64,000 bases of DNA from Pseudanabaena sp. Chao 1811 (GCF_027942295.1 NZ_CP101416.1:558001-622000); one strand, 5' to 3'. Shown: positions 1-9,537, counted from the stretch's first letter. Numbers and translations: made by a program. The notes: generated from the letters alone by a model not told the origin.

Positions 1-60
1 TAGAGAATTGCAAAATTACGAATTACGAATTACGAACTTAAACTTTTAATTCGCAATTGG

Positions 61-456
61 TTATACACGTCTACGCTTAGGAGGACGGCAACCATTGTGA
101 GGGATGGGGGTGATATCACGAATCAAAGTGATTTCCAAACCAGCAGCTTGTAAAGCTCTGACTGCGGTTTCACGACCAGATCCAGGTCCTGTAACCATCA
201 CTTCAACTTGGCGCATTCCTTGCTCGATCGCTCTTCTGGCAGCAGATTCTGCGGCAGTTTGCGCGGCAAATGGAGTACCCTTCTTTGCGCCCTTAAAGCC
301 GCTCGCACCAGCCGAAGACCAAGAGATTACATCGCCTACGGTGTCAGCGATCGTGACGATAGTGTTGTTGAAAGTAGACTGGATGTAAGCGACTCCATTA
401 GGGACATTACGCTTATTCTTGCGTGCGCCAGTTCTACGTGTTGTTTGACGAGCCAT
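61..456 (-). CDS. rpsK: 30S ribosomal protein S11
   Basis: Full-length S11 (131 aa), a platform protein of the small subunit that binds 16S rRNA near the mRNA exit path. The family signature region [16 protein letters not shown] lies around residues 88-103 and the basic C-terminus ends [13 protein letters not shown], both typical of the family. It lies 20 bp downstream of rpsM on the same strand, so the two are surely co-transcribed. In cyanobacteria this order normally continues into rpoA, which would lie beyond the left edge of the window. Function is established for the family; the start is unambiguous. Confidence 0.98.
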   Translation of the reverse strand: MARQTTRRTGARKNKRNVPNGVAYIQSTFNNTIVTIADTVGDVISWSSAGASGFKGAKKGTPFAAQTAAESAARRAIEQGMRQVEVMVTGPGSGRETAVRALQAAGLEITLIRDITPIPHNGCRPPKRRRV

Positions 457-476
457 AGTTTCGTACTAATCCTTAA

Positions 477-860
477 TTACTTCTTACCTGGAGCCTTCTT
501 CTTACCTGCAACAGTGCGACGACCGCCACGACGGGTACGAGCATTGGTACGGGTACGTTGTCCACGCACAGGAAGTCCCATACGATGTCTACGACCTCTG
601 TAGCAGCCGATGTCTACTAGGCGTTTGATGCTTAAACCTTCGAGACGACGCAGATCGCCTTCTACTTGAAAGTTGGATTCTACCTCTTGGCGTAAAGTCG
701 TTACTTCAACGTCAGTAAGTTCTTTAACCCGCGTATCGGGGTTTATTTTGGTAGCTGCTAAGATTTTTTTGGCGCTAGTTAGACCGATTCCGTATATATA
801 CGTTAGTCCTATTTCAATGCGCTTGTCACGAGGAAGGTCAACTCCTGCAATGCGAGCCAC
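477..860 (-). CDS. rpsM: 30S ribosomal protein S13
   Basis: Full-length S13 (127 aa), a head protein of the 30S subunit that contacts the P-site tRNA and bridges to the large subunit. The N-terminus [19 protein letters not shown] and the [13 protein letters not shown] stretch near residues 100-112 are diagnostic. The C-terminus is the usual lysine-rich tail. It heads a pair with rpsK. In many cyanobacteria rpmJ and infA lie immediately upstream, but no L36-like reading frame is present in the 400 bp upstream here, so the ribosomal cluster is interrupted at this point. Confidence 0.98.
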   Translation of the reverse strand: MARIAGVDLPRDKRIEIGLTYIYGIGLTSAKKILAATKINPDTRVKELTDVEVTTLRQEVESNFQVEGDLRRLEGLSIKRLVDIGCYRGRRHRMGLPVRGQRTRTNARTRRGGRRTVAGKKKAPGKK

Positions 861-1267
861 TATAAGTCTCCCAATTTGTTGTCAGTTTTCAATGTAACGT
901 TTGCCCTAAATTAAAATTAAAATTTCTATTCTTAAAAATTCTAATTATTTGGTTGTCCTAAAATAACTTTTTGGTAAATTTTGGGCGAACCTTTGGGGCG
1001 GATAGCTGTACAAGTCAATCTTCGAGCGAGCGAGCGTTTTATGCAGTGGGTTAGCTACAGTCATCAGCAAGAGCAAATTACGAAGACAGCATATTTTACA
1101 GCGAACTCTATAATATATTGACAATGGCAACTTCTGTCAATATTTTTGCAATTTAGCTTCTCAGAGTTAGCTCTATGCTATTGCTTGTTGTGGTTAAAGT
1201 GCGGTGTAGTTACCGCTAAAAGATCCTCAGAGTTAAGAGGAACTAAAATTATTACCTTAAGTTACTA
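861..1267. other. Intergenic region upstream of rpsM, no gene seen
   Basis: 407 bp between rpsM and the NYN gene. I looked on both strands for a short rpmJ (L36) gene and found none. The only reading frame, about 60 codons at 945-1130 on the minus strand, has no recognisable family features. The region holds a candidate promoter for rpsM-rpsK and a long leader of about 240 nt. Confidence 0.6.
1112..1140 (-). promoter_or_regulatory. Candidate sigma70-type promoter for rpsM-rpsK
   Basis: On the minus strand a perfect TTGACA (1140-1135) is followed after 17 bp by TATATT (1117-1112), a near-consensus -35/-10 pair. It would give a leader of about 240 nt before the rpsM start. The match is seen in the sequence; promoter activity is inference. 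Confidence 0.5.
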
Positions 1268-1957
1268 CTAGTCGCGATCGCTATCGATCGATCCTATCCC
1301 AGAAATTGGGCGATAGGAATAACTAGCGATCGCAGGGGCGGAACTAGGAGATTGTGGACGTGATATTTTCATAATATCTTCTTTAATCGCTTCGAGATCG
1401 ACATAGCGGTCAGCAACATTGATCAGGTGATCACTAGTCATTGAGCGCAAACTGACTACCTCAACGCGCACACCCCGATAACTAGCAGCATCAACGGCAT
1501 AGGCGAGATCCCCATCGCCACTAACAAGAACGGCTGTATCATAGGAACCAATCAAGGCCATCATGTCCACAGCAATTTCCACATCAAGGTTCGCTTTTTT
1601 AGAACCATCGGGAAGTTGGACAAGCTCTTTAGAAATTACTCGATAGCCATTACGGCGCATCCACAATAAGAAGCCTTGTTGCTTTTCATTGGTGCGATCT
1701 ACCCCTGTATAGAAAAAAGCTCTGAGTAAACGAGAGCCATCAGTAAGACATAAAAGCAGCTTGGTGTAGTCGATTTCGATACCTAGCTGAAGAGCTGCAT
1801 AAAAAAGATTAGAACCATCAATAAAGATGGCAACACGCCCTCGATTTTCTAAAATTTGGTCTGGTTTAAAGCCAGAATCTTGCTCGAACGGTAACATATT
1901 TTTGCCTATAGAACGTTTGTTATCTAGTGCTGTGGGATGAAGCTTTGGTATTAGCAT
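1268..1957 (-). CDS. NYN domain protein, LabA/DUF88 family
   Basis: 229 aa. Residues about 42-180 form a NYN (PIN-like) domain: the first acidic motif is VAIFIDGSNLFYA, followed by NLDVEIAVDMM and VLVSGDGDLAYAV, which carry the conserved aspartates expected to bind metal in this RNase-like fold. The family includes LabA, a circadian output factor of Synechococcus, and bacterial NYN ribonucleases. Substrate and role here are unknown. The C-terminal ~45 residues are serine-rich and look disordered. An internal ATG 20 codons in (1897) is an alternative start. The gene stands alone, with AT-rich DNA upstream. Confidence 0.85.
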   Translation of the reverse strand: MLIPKLHPTALDNKRSIGKNMLPFEQDSGFKPDQILENRGRVAIFIDGSNLFYAALQLGIEIDYTKLLLCLTDGSRLLRAFFYTGVDRTNEKQQGFLLWMRRNGYRVISKELVQLPDGSKKANLDVEIAVDMMALIGSYDTAVLVSGDGDLAYAVDAASYRGVRVEVVSLRSMTSDHLINVADRYVDLEAIKEDIMKISRPQSPSSAPAIASYSYRPISGIGSIDSDRD

Positions 1958-2323
1958 TGATACTTAAAACCGTCCTAAGTGTTTACCTAATTCAGAAGAA
2001 CCTCTTAAAATTTTTTATAAACTACCGCTTAAATCGTATAAGGATTAGCGATGGACGTTTAAAGCAATCTTTAATAAGACAATCAGCCTTATCCCAAGAC
2101 CATCAGAAAAAATAAATTTTGAATAAATTTTGGAAAAATTTAAAGCGAATTTAAGAATATAAAACGTTTTTTATAATAAGCCTATAATAATAAATTATTT
2201 ATTTTTATAGCTTATCTTTAATTATACACTATAAGTAAATATACTTACAGGAGTATATTTTAGGGAAGTTAATATTTAATAAATAAGCAATTAAAAAGAC
2301 AAAACTGAAGCCTTAAATTCTAA
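1958..2323. other. AT-rich intergenic region, no gene seen
   Basis: 366 bp between the start of the NYN gene and the end of metG, strongly AT-rich, especially 2100-2300. It must hold the promoter of the NYN gene and the 3' end of metG. I see no convincing coding frame, repeat or strong hairpin. Confidence 0.5.
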
Positions 2324-3898
2324 CTAATCCCCAGTTTTTTCAATACGTTGAAAGATTGGGGTTGGGGAGGAAAGGGGAAGCCCTGATTGTAGTATTCCCC
2401 AATTTGTATGACTCCAATCAGGTGGGTTAGTTTCATCAAAACTTAAGCCTAATTGTTGATAGGAAGCAATACTCAAGCTTGGTGTAATCGGTGAAAGCAA
2501 ATAAACAGCGATACGCACAGATTCTAATAAAGCATACAAAGTTTCGTTAACTTCTTTTTGTTTTCCTGCTTTAAATTGCTTCCACGGTGTAGTTTCATCA
2601 ATTAATTTGTTGCAATTCCAGATTAACTCTAAGATTTTTTCACAAGCAGCTCGAAAATTAAGATTTTGATAATCAATTGCCACGCGATCGCCTAAATTTG
2701 ATGCCTGTTCGATAACTGGTTTAATTAAATTTGATACCTCACTGGGATCGCTGGGATCATTTGCAGGTATAGTTCCTTGACAATATTTATTTGCCATTCC
2801 TAGACTGCGATTGAGCAAATTGCCAAGACTATTAGCGAGATCAGCATTGACAATTGAGATAAATCTCTCTTCGCTAAAGTCACCATCTTTGCCAAATTCA
2901 ATTTCTTTTAAGAAATAGTACCGAATAGCATCTGCACCAAAGCGATCGACGAGATCATAGGGATCAATCGTATTGCCTAAGGTCTTGCCCATTTTGAGAC
3001 CATCCTTTGTCAGCAAACCATGACCAAATACGCGCTTTGGTAAAGATAGTCCCGCCGACATCAACATCGCTGGCCAGTAAATCGCATGAAATCTTAAGAT
3101 ATCTTTACCAATGATATGCAAATTAAAGGGATACCACTTCTTGAGGGCATTTTTTAGAGTCGGCTCATCCTCAGGATCAAGCAGAGCTGTCACATAACCA
3201 AGCAAAGCATCAAACCAAACATAAATAGTATGGGTGGGATCGTTAGGAATCGGGAAACCCCAGTCAAGATTCACACGAGAGATCGAAAAGTCCTGCAAGC
3301 CTTGCTTCATAAAGCCGAGAACTTCGTTGCGGCGACTGTCAGGCTGAATAAAGTCAGGATTAGCTTCGTGAAATTGATCGAGTGCGTCTTGATATTTAGA
3401 TAGGCGGAAAAAATAGTTCGGTTCGTCGCGCCATTCACATACAACATTGGTATGGATCGGGCAATGATGGGTGGAGGGCAGTTCTCGCTCCTCTTTAAAT
3501 TCTTCGCAAGCGACGCAGTACCAGCCTTTTTGCTGATTTAAGTAAATGTCGCCCGAATCGTAGACCCGTTGAAAAAATTCGTTAACGATCGCTTGATGTT
3601 TGGGTGCAGTGGTGCGCGTAAAGCGATCAAAGCGAATATTAAACTTTTCCCAGAGTGTATAAAATTCTGCAACAGTGCGATCGCAATGTTCTTGGGGCGA
3701 TAGATTATTTTTTTCGGCAGTGCGCTGAATTTTTTGTCCATGCTCGTCTGTGCCTGTCACAAACATCACAGGATGACCTTTGAGCCGATAGAACCGTGCA
3801 AAAGCGTCGGCAGCGATCGTCGGATAGGCACTGCCAATATGTGGGCGATCGTTGACGTAAAAAAGTGGTGTAGTTAAAGCAATCGGTTCTAAAGACAT
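2324..3898 (-). CDS. metG: Methionyl-tRNA synthetase
   Basis: 524 aa class I aminoacyl-tRNA synthetase that charges tRNA-Met and initiator tRNA. The HIGH motif appears as HIGS in PLFYVNDRPHIGSAYPT near residue 20. A CVAC...C knuckle at about 128-150 matches the zinc-type insertion, and the KMSKS equivalent is KMGKTLGN near residue 305. The protein ends after the anticodon-binding helical domain and lacks the C-terminal Trbp111-like tRNA-binding extension seen in some homologues, as expected for a ~520 aa form. It is divergent from tadA with 73 bp between starts. Confidence 0.97.
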   Translation of the reverse strand: MSLEPIALTTPLFYVNDRPHIGSAYPTIAADAFARFYRLKGHPVMFVTGTDEHGQKIQRTAEKNNLSPQEHCDRTVAEFYTLWEKFNIRFDRFTRTTAPKHQAIVNEFFQRVYDSGDIYLNQQKGWYCVACEEFKEERELPSTHHCPIHTNVVCEWRDEPNYFFRLSKYQDALDQFHEANPDFIQPDSRRNEVLGFMKQGLQDFSISRVNLDWGFPIPNDPTHTIYVWFDALLGYVTALLDPEDEPTLKNALKKWYPFNLHIIGKDILRFHAIYWPAMLMSAGLSLPKRVFGHGLLTKDGLKMGKTLGNTIDPYDLVDRFGADAIRYYFLKEIEFGKDGDFSEERFISIVNADLANSLGNLLNRSLGMANKYCQGTIPANDPSDPSEVSNLIKPVIEQASNLGDRVAIDYQNLNFRAACEKILELIWNCNKLIDETTPWKQFKAGKQKEVNETLYALLESVRIAVYLLSPITPSLSIASYQQLGLSFDETNPPDWSHTNWGILQSGLPLSSPTPIFQRIEKTGD

Positions 3899-3971
3899 AG
3901 GGTACTCAATTCACGGCTAATACCATTTTGCAAAAAAATGGTGGTAAATGTAACATTTTTCACCAAAAGTA

Positions 3972-4436
3972 ATGAAAAACCTACAAACTCATCAAAATTG
4001 CATGGATCAAGCGATCTCCTTGGCGCAACAGGCAGGAGAGGCGGGAGAAATTCCTGTAGGGGCAATTATTGTCGATAATCAAGGGAGTGCGATCGCCACA
4101 GGGGTAAATCGCAAAGAGCGAGATCAAGATCCTACTGCCCATGCTGAGATTGTAGCGATTCGTGAGGCTTCGCGCATATTAAGAGATTGGCATCTAACGG
4201 GTTGCACCCTCTATGTCACTTTAGAACCCTGTCCCATGTGTGCAGGGGCAATTTTGCAAGCGCGGATTAGTACTTTAGTTTACGGTGCTGATGATCCCAA
4301 AACAGGCTCAATTCGCACAGTAGCCAATTTACCCGATAGTCCCGTGTCTTTTCACAAGTTGGAAGTAATCGCAGGAATTCGCGAGAGAGAATGCCAAGAA
4401 TTATTGCAAGCTTGGTTTAAAAATCTCAGAATTTGA
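3972..4436 (+). CDS. tadA: tRNA-specific adenosine deaminase
   Basis: 154 aa cytidine/deoxycytidylate deaminase-fold enzyme. HAEIVAIREA near residue 57 supplies the zinc His and the proton-shuttling Glu, and PCPMCAGAI near residue 87 the two zinc Cys, the standard TadA signature. It converts A34 to inosine in tRNA-Arg(ACG). It is divergently arranged with metG, another translation gene. It is followed by a short hairpin with ATTGGTGG/CCACCAAT arms at 4438-4463. Confidence 0.95.
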   Translation: MKNLQTHQNCMDQAISLAQQAGEAGEIPVGAIIVDNQGSAIATGVNRKERDQDPTAHAEIVAIREASRILRDWHLTGCTLYVTLEPCPMCAGAILQARISTLVYGADDPKTGSIRTVANLPDSPVSFHKLEVIAGIRERECQELLQAWFKNLRI

Positions 4437-4437
4437 T

Positions 4438-4463
4438 ATTGGTGGCACTTTTCTCCACCAATA
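4438..4463 (+). terminator. Hairpin after tadA
   Basis: 8-bp arms ATTGGTGG and CCACCAAT around a 10-nt loop directly after the tadA stop codon. There is no long T-run on either side, so termination is possible but weakly supported. Confidence 0.35.
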
Positions 4464-4599
4464 TCTAGGAATATGCAGCAATTTGTTGGGAAAACCAGAT
4501 TGCAGCTTCAGTATTAGTTTTTGTAGCTAACAGTTCCACGGTTTGTTCTAACAAGGCGATCTCTAAATTTGGTAAAACGTGAGAAACCTCGCTTTAGGG

Positions 4600-5049
4600 T
4601 TATTTGGCACATAGGGTATTTATCGAATCGACCAAATCACTCTCCTTACCTGCCGCAGTTTCTAAATCCTGTTTAGCTTTGGTCTGAGCATTGGTATCCT
4701 TCGCTTCTACCGCCTTTGCCTGAGCCTTTAGCGCCGATGACACATCACCGTACATACTCAAGAGTTTAGTTTGCAACTCTTTAAGCTGTGAATCCTTAAC
4801 GGCGATCGCTTGCGTCTCAGTACGAATTTGATCAATTTTGTCCGCAAGCTGGGTAAAGCCTGCCGCATCCTTAGGAGCTACTAAATCTTTGGTTTTATTC
4901 GCAACTGTAACAAATTTGTTACATTGAGTAACTCGATTTTCCCCACAACCATATAGGAGTAATCCCATACTCAAAGCAGTCATACCAAGAACATTGTAAC
5001 GATTGAGCCGACTCGATGAAGTATGGGATGAAGACTTTTGAAGTTGCAT
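4600..5049 (-). CDS. Putative lipoprotein, cyanobacterial hypothetical
   Basis: 149 aa, family not recognised. The N-terminal ~35 residues form a lipoprotein signal: a basic stretch, a hydrophobic core, and the lipobox LLYGC with the acylated Cys at about residue 35. The mature part is Lys/Ala/Asp-rich and mostly predicted helical (KIDQIRTETQAIAVKD, SALKAQAKAVEAKD), so it is a small helical, probably membrane-anchored periplasmic protein. A second Cys pair (QC near residue 43 and LC near the C-terminus) could form a disulfide. It is divergent from ilvD with an 89-bp gap that must hold both promoters. Function unknown. Confidence 0.75.
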   Translation of the reverse strand: MQLQKSSSHTSSSRLNRYNVLGMTALSMGLLLYGCGENRVTQCNKFVTVANKTKDLVAPKDAAGFTQLADKIDQIRTETQAIAVKDSQLKELQTKLLSMYGDVSSALKAQAKAVEAKDTNAQTKAKQDLETAAGKESDLVDSINTLCAK

Positions 5050-5138
5050 TATGGTGATTGCCGATAGTCCAAATTTATTCTGCTGGGGTCTAAAAATTCT
5101 AAAATGTTTTAGTTAAGCTAACTCAAGAGATTTGAACT

Positions 5139-6824
5139 ATGTCCGATAATCGCCGCAGTCGTGCAATTACCGAAGGCGTTCAGCGATCGCCTAACCGCGC
5201 TATGTTACGCGCCGTTGGTTTCCAAGACTCAGATTTTACTAAACCTATTGTCGGTGTTGCAAGCGCCCATAGCACAATTACACCTTGCAATATGGGCATT
5301 GCGCCTTTAGCTATCCGCGCCGAAGCTGGAATTCGTGCCGCGAATGGGATGCCCCAAGTTTTCGGCACAATCACCATCAGCGATGGGATCTCCATGGGAA
5401 CTGAGGGGATGAAGTATTCCCTCGTTTCCCGTGATGTCATTGCTGACTCCATCGAAACTGCTTGCACAGGTCAAAGCATGGATGGGGTTTTAGCGATCGG
5501 GGGCTGTGACAAGAATATGCCAGGGGCAATGATTGCTATGGCGAGAATGAACATTCCTGCATTATTTGTCTATGGTGGCACGATCGAACCCGGACATTTA
5601 GATGGTGAAGACTTGACGGTAGTTAGCTCCTTTGAAGCGGTCGGACAATATAGTGCGGGCAGAATTGACGAAGTAAGATTGAATGCGGTTGAGCGCAATG
5701 CTTGTCCGGGCGCTGGATCCTGTGGGGGGATGTACACAGCAAACACCATGTCTTCTGCTTTTGAGGCAATGGGTATGAGCTTGATGTATTCCTCCACCAT
5801 GTCCGCCGTTGCTCCTGAAAAGGCAGCCAATACAGAGCTTGCGGGTACGGTTCTAGTCAATGCGATTCGCAATAATCTATTACCTCGCGACATCATCACT
5901 CGTAAATCAATTGAGAATGCCATTTCCGTGGTTATGGCAGTGGGTGGTTCCACTAATGCGGTCTTGCACTTTTTAGCGATCGCCCATTCCGCAGGTGTGG
6001 AATGGAACCTTGATGATTTTGAGCGCATTCGTGAGCGTGTCCCTGTTCTCTGTGACCTCAAGCCTTCAGGCAAGTATGTTGCCACCGATCTCCACAAAGC
6101 AGGTGGTATTCCCCAAGTGATGAAGATGCTCTTAGTTCATGGATTATTACATGGCGACTGCATTACGATTACTGGTCAAACCGTTGAGGAACTTCTCAAG
6201 GATATTCCTGCTGAACCTCGCGCCGATCAAGATGTGATCCGTCCTTGGGATCGTCCCATGTACAAGCAAGGACATCTCGCCATCCTTAAAGGCAATCTTG
6301 CTGAAGAAGGTGCTGTTGCGAAAATCTCTGGTGTCAAAAATCCAATCATCACTGGACCTGCACGCGTTTTTGAATCGGAAGAAGATTCTCTCGCGGCGAT
6401 TCTCGATAATAAGATCAATCCCGGAGACGTATTAGTTATTCGCTATGAAGGACCAAAGGGTGGACCTGGTATGAGGGAAATGTTAGCTCCTACCAGTGCA
6501 ATTATCGGTGCTGGTCTAGGTGATTCCGTTGGCTTAATCACCGATGGACGGTTCTCTGGTGGAACCTATGGTATGGTCGTCGGTCACGTTGCCCCTGAAG
6601 CCTATGTTGGTGGCACGATCGCCTTAGTCCAAGAAGGTGACTCGATCACGATTGATGCCCATCAGCGTTTGATTCAACTCAACGTCAGTGAGGAGGAACT
6701 AGCCACACGCCGTGCTAATTGGAAAGCTCCTGCCCCTCGCTATACCAAAGGTGTTTTGGCGAAATATGCCACCCTTGTCTCAACTAGCAGCAAAGGTGCT
6801 GTAACTGATCTAGATCTGTTCTAG
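5139..6824 (+). CDS. ilvD: Dihydroxy-acid dehydratase
   Basis: 561 aa, full length. It catalyses the third step of branched-chain amino-acid synthesis, converting 2,3-dihydroxy-isovalerate or -methylvalerate to the 2-keto acids. Iron-sulfur cluster cysteines lie in GGCDKNMPG (near 128) and [16 protein letters not shown] (near 188-203), and the C-terminal [11 protein letters not shown] motif (near 467) is the usual signature of the IlvD/Edd family. It is a single gene with its own strong terminator downstream. Confidence 0.97.
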   Translation: MSDNRRSRAITEGVQRSPNRAMLRAVGFQDSDFTKPIVGVASAHSTITPCNMGIAPLAIRAEAGIRAANGMPQVFGTITISDGISMGTEGMKYSLVSRDVIADSIETACTGQSMDGVLAIGGCDKNMPGAMIAMARMNIPALFVYGGTIEPGHLDGEDLTVVSSFEAVGQYSAGRIDEVRLNAVERNACPGAGSCGGMYTANTMSSAFEAMGMSLMYSSTMSAVAPEKAANTELAGTVLVNAIRNNLLPRDIITRKSIENAISVVMAVGGSTNAVLHFLAIAHSAGVEWNLDDFERIRERVPVLCDLKPSGKYVATDLHKAGGIPQVMKMLLVHGLLHGDCITITGQTVEELLKDIPAEPRADQDVIRPWDRPMYKQGHLAILKGNLAEEGAVAKISGVKNPIITGPARVFESEEDSLAAILDNKINPGDVLVIRYEGPKGGPGMREMLAPTSAIIGAGLGDSVGLITDGRFSGGTYGMVVGHVAPEAYVGGTIALVQEGDSITIDAHQRLIQLNVSEEELATRRANWKAPAPRYTKGVLAKYATLVSTSSKGAVTDLDLF

Positions 6825-6833
6825 TTAATTGCA

Positions 6834-6874
6834 AGTAAAGAGAGACTTGCGTACAAGCCTCTCTTTACTTTTTT
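6834..6874 (+). terminator. Terminator after ilvD
   Basis: Long hairpin with AGTAAAGAGAG and CTCTCTTTACT arms around a short CTTG/CAAG inner stem, followed by a run of six T. It is a classic intrinsic terminator 10 bp after the ilvD stop. Confidence 0.85.
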
Positions 6875-6971
6875 GCATAAAAGTAAAATAGCGATCGCTT
6901 TAAGTAGATCAGCTTTTAGCTAAATTACTATTTGTTTTGAGGTGCAGTAAAGGCGAGCGCTAAAAATTAGA

Positions 6972-7094
6972 TTATGCCTTGATAATATTCTTCTGGCGAC
7001 TTTTAGTCAGTCTCTGCAAAGAATGTTCAAGCGCTAATTCTACAAAAGAATTTAGAGAATGAGAACGCTCAGTAAATCCCATTAGATCAAGATA
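6972..7094 (-). pseudogene. Probable displaced 3' end of the nuclease gene, cut off by IS30
   Basis: If the IS30 element and one copy of its GAT target duplication are removed, the minus-strand nuclease gene reads on in frame into this segment for 40 codons (beginning YLDLMGFTERSHSL) before a TAA at 6974-6972. This is the likely original C-terminus, about 372 aa in total. An alternative is that the segment belongs to an unrelated short frame starting at a GTG inside the IS left end. The in-frame continuity is seen in the sequence; the reconstruction is inference. Confidence 0.5.
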
Positions 7095-7097
7095 GAT

Positions 7098-8184
7098 CGC
7101 CAATTCAAGGATGAAATGCAACACCTAGAGATCTTTGCATAAAGGGACTCATAAGGATAATCTGATGATAATCACAACAATCAGGATATCCTCATGAGCT
7201 TTACTCATCTTAGCATCACAGAAAGAAGTGAACTGTATAAACTGCGAGTAATCGAGCAACTATCGATGACAGAGATTGGTCGTCGGATGAAGCGAAACAA
7301 AAGTACGATATCCAGAGAGCTATCGCGGAACACAGATGAGCGCGAGATCGGATATCTGCCAGATACGGCAGTTGCCCTGATGCAGGCAAGACGGAAACAA
7401 GCAAAGGTAAGATTCCAGAGCATCAGCGACAAGACGATTGCCGAAGTCAAGCAACGGTTAGAGCAACACCACAGTCCAGAGCAACTGGCAGGGAGGATGG
7501 AACGGGAGGGGCTAGGTAAAATCAGCTATGAGACGATTTATCTGATGATCTATGCAAACCATCAAGAGATGGGAATATATCAACAATATCTAAGGCAAAA
7601 GCAGAAGCAACGACGGCGCAAAAGTCGCAACCAGAAACGAGGTGGTATCCCTAATCGAGTGGGAATTGAGAAACGTCCGAAGATTGCGGATTTAAAGACA
7701 GAGATCGGGCATTGGGAAAGTGATACCGTAATTGGTTGCAACCACACAGGTATCGTAGTTACCCATGTTGATAAAGCATCAAAGTACTTACTTGCTGGAC
7801 TAGCTAAGAATAAGACAATGGAAGAGATAAATAGAGTGACGCTCAAGCTATTTGAGCCTGTGAAGTCAACGTTCCGAAAGACAATGACCTTTGATAATGG
7901 CAGAGAATTCTGTGGACATGAGAAGCTATCTGAAAGGCTGCAAATAGACACTTTCTTTGCAAATCCCTATCATTCATGGGAGCGCGGATTGAATGAACAC
8001 ACGAATGGATTAATTAGAGAGTTCTATCCCAAAAGTACAAACTTCAAAATCGTGAAAGAAGATAACTTTCAGAAAATGGTGAGTTTGATCAACCACAGAC
8101 CGAGAAAATCTCTTGACTATCGCACTCCTTACGAAGTATTCTTTGCTTCATCAGATACCGTTGCATTTCATCCTTGAATTGGCG
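7098..8184 (+). mobile_element. IS30-family insertion sequence, complete
   Basis: 1087-bp element bounded by perfect 25-bp inverted repeats (7098-7122 and 8160-8184; outer sequence CGCCAATTCAAGG). It is flanked by a 3-bp direct repeat GAT at 7095-7097 and 8185-8187, a target duplication of the size known for the family. It holds one transposase gene whose stop lies inside the right inverted repeat. Identical ends and an intact transposase suggest recent insertion. Confidence 0.93.
7194..8177 (+). CDS. IS30-family transposase
   Basis: 327 aa DDE transposase. The N-terminal helix-turn-helix is LSMTEIGRRMKRNKSTISREL (about 24-44). The catalytic DDE core is seen as IGHWESDTVIG (first D, ~177), MTFDNGREFCGH (second D, ~232) and WERGLNEHTNGLIREFYPKS (E, ~268), followed by the family-typical HRPRKSLDYRTPYEVF near the C-terminus. 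No frameshift or stop interrupts it, so it may be active. Confidence 0.95.
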   Translation: MSFTHLSITERSELYKLRVIEQLSMTEIGRRMKRNKSTISRELSRNTDEREIGYLPDTAVALMQARRKQAKVRFQSISDKTIAEVKQRLEQHHSPEQLAGRMEREGLGKISYETIYLMIYANHQEMGIYQQYLRQKQKQRRRKSRNQKRGGIPNRVGIEKRPKIADLKTEIGHWESDTVIGCNHTGIVVTHVDKASKYLLAGLAKNKTMEEINRVTLKLFEPVKSTFRKTMTFDNGREFCGHEKLSERLQIDTFFANPYHSWERGLNEHTNGLIREFYPKSTNFKIVKEDNFQKMVSLINHRPRKSLDYRTPYEVFFASSDTVAFHP

Positions 8185-9177
8185 GATATCTGTGGTCATA
8201 GCTAGACCTTTCCAATAAGCGCTACGACCTTTTCTCTGTAATTTTACAGGTTTAGTAAATTTTCCAGTTTGAATTTCTTCATCAGTAACAACCAACCAAC
8301 TTTTTCTCTGGTTTTCTATGTAAGCAATATATTGAACAATGCCATCAACTATCCAAAGTCTCATCATGGCAGTTCTTTTATAACTATCTCTTGTATTGCA
8401 TTGTCCATTAACAGTTACAAATGGCAACCATAGATAAATAGCAAGACTTTTTCTCTTGTTTTCCCAACCTATCTCAGCAATGGGATTTTGTTTGTTTCTT
8501 TCAAACCGAACCCATTTACTATCTGGTTTCTCATAAATTCTATAGTTTAAAGATTGAGCAAATTGATAAATCTGATCACGAATTTCAATAGCCCATATTT
8601 TTTCACATTCTGAACAACTCCCTAAAAGATTAACAAAAGCTTTTGGAGGGTCAGGCAAATTAGGTGTAGGTGCAATTTCAGCAGCTATTGGTATGTCTAT
8701 TTTGGCTATTTCTGTCTTTGTAAGCCATTCATACAATGTAAATATAAATTCTTGATTGCTGCTTTTTACTGCATAAGATAAGAGAGTAAATTTAAGTTTG
8801 TGGTGTTTTAGTGTTGTTACAGTACGATTCCTATAGGTTGGACAAACAGTGTATAGGTCAATAGGTTTAGTATAATCAATTTGTTCACTAAAGGGCTTTT
8901 CTTCGATAAGGGCATCGAAATATGCAGTAATTTGTTCAATAACATGAGAATCTTCAACATTTTTTAACTCTATGATGACGAGTTGATTCTGATTCCCTTT
9001 TGCTAATATGTCACAAATTCCTTCTCTGCAAGTGTACTGACTTTTTAGTGGCTTCAGTCCAATTTTGGGAATAACTGTATACCAAAAGAACCATTCTAGA
9101 TGTCGTTCAGTCTCAAACTCTACGCTCTCCCCATAAATACGAAATCTAGGTAATATTGCACTGCCCTGATTTGTCAT
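8089..9177 (-). CDS. PD-(D/E)XK nuclease-like protein, 3' end replaced by IS30
   Basis: 362 aa as read. Residues about 45-100 look like a NucS/DUF91-type nuclease core: YTCREGICDILAK supplies the Asp, LVIIELKNVED the E-x-K, and HVIEQITAYFDAL the downstream Gln. The remaining ~230 residues match no family I can name; a CSECEKIW motif near residue 190 could bind metal. The last ~31 codons (from 8184 down) come from the IS30 right end, so the native C-terminus is lost or moved to 6972-7094. No partner gene is evident. It might be a lone restriction or repair nuclease; function uncertain. Confidence 0.7.
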   Translation of the reverse strand: MTNQGSAILPRFRIYGESVEFETERHLEWFFWYTVIPKIGLKPLKSQYTCREGICDILAKGNQNQLVIIELKNVEDSHVIEQITAYFDALIEEKPFSEQIDYTKPIDLYTVCPTYRNRTVTTLKHHKLKFTLLSYAVKSSNQEFIFTLYEWLTKTEIAKIDIPIAAEIAPTPNLPDPPKAFVNLLGSCSECEKIWAIEIRDQIYQFAQSLNYRIYEKPDSKWVRFERNKQNPIAEIGWENKRKSLAIYLWLPFVTVNGQCNTRDSYKRTAMMRLWIVDGIVQYIAYIENQRKSWLVVTDEEIQTGKFTKPVKLQRKGRSAYWKGLAMTTDIRQFKDEMQRYLMKQRILRKECDSQEIFSVCG

Positions 9178-9279
9178 TTCATAGCTATTAAATCTGTTGG
9201 TAAAAATTTTATCAGTTTGGTTGAATTAGAAAGTAATAATCTCTCTTTACTTTCACTGAGATTACAGTCCATTGAGGGA

Positions 9280-9537
9280 TTAAGTAGTACAGTAACAACA
9301 CTTAGTAAACCAATTTTTGAAGAAATCTTTTTCTAACAAGTAAGGGAAAACGTTGATTAAATGCTGAAGTAGTTTTTGAGAATGAGGTCTAAGCAATCTA
9401 ATAAAATATTTGAGAACCGACCACATCATCTCAATTGGATTAAAATCAGGAGAATAGGTGGGTAAGTACAAAATCTTAGCACCTGTCGCTGTAATTGCTT
9501 TTGCGACCCCCTCAACTTTATGGCAGTTGAGGTTATC
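9280..9537 (-). pseudogene. IS630 transposase, C-terminal fragment
   Basis: The reading frame begins at the junction with the nested IS and carries LNCHKVEGVAKAITATGAK, then YLPTYSPDFNPIEMMWSVLK, the third catalytic acidic motif region (SPDFNPIE) of IS630 transposases. It ends CCYCTT inside the terminal repeat. It joins directly to the N-terminal part at 10793-11487 once the nested IS is removed: the DN of ...IIMDN is shared through the duplicated GATAAC. Confidence 0.9.

Noticed and set aside
104-603. Long plus-strand reading frames over rpsK/rpsM
   Set aside because: They are antisense shadows of the two ribosomal genes and have no family features.
945-1130. 61-codon minus-strand frame upstream of rpsM
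   Set aside because: Low-complexity, with no ribosome-binding site or similarity to L36; overlaps the candidate promoter.
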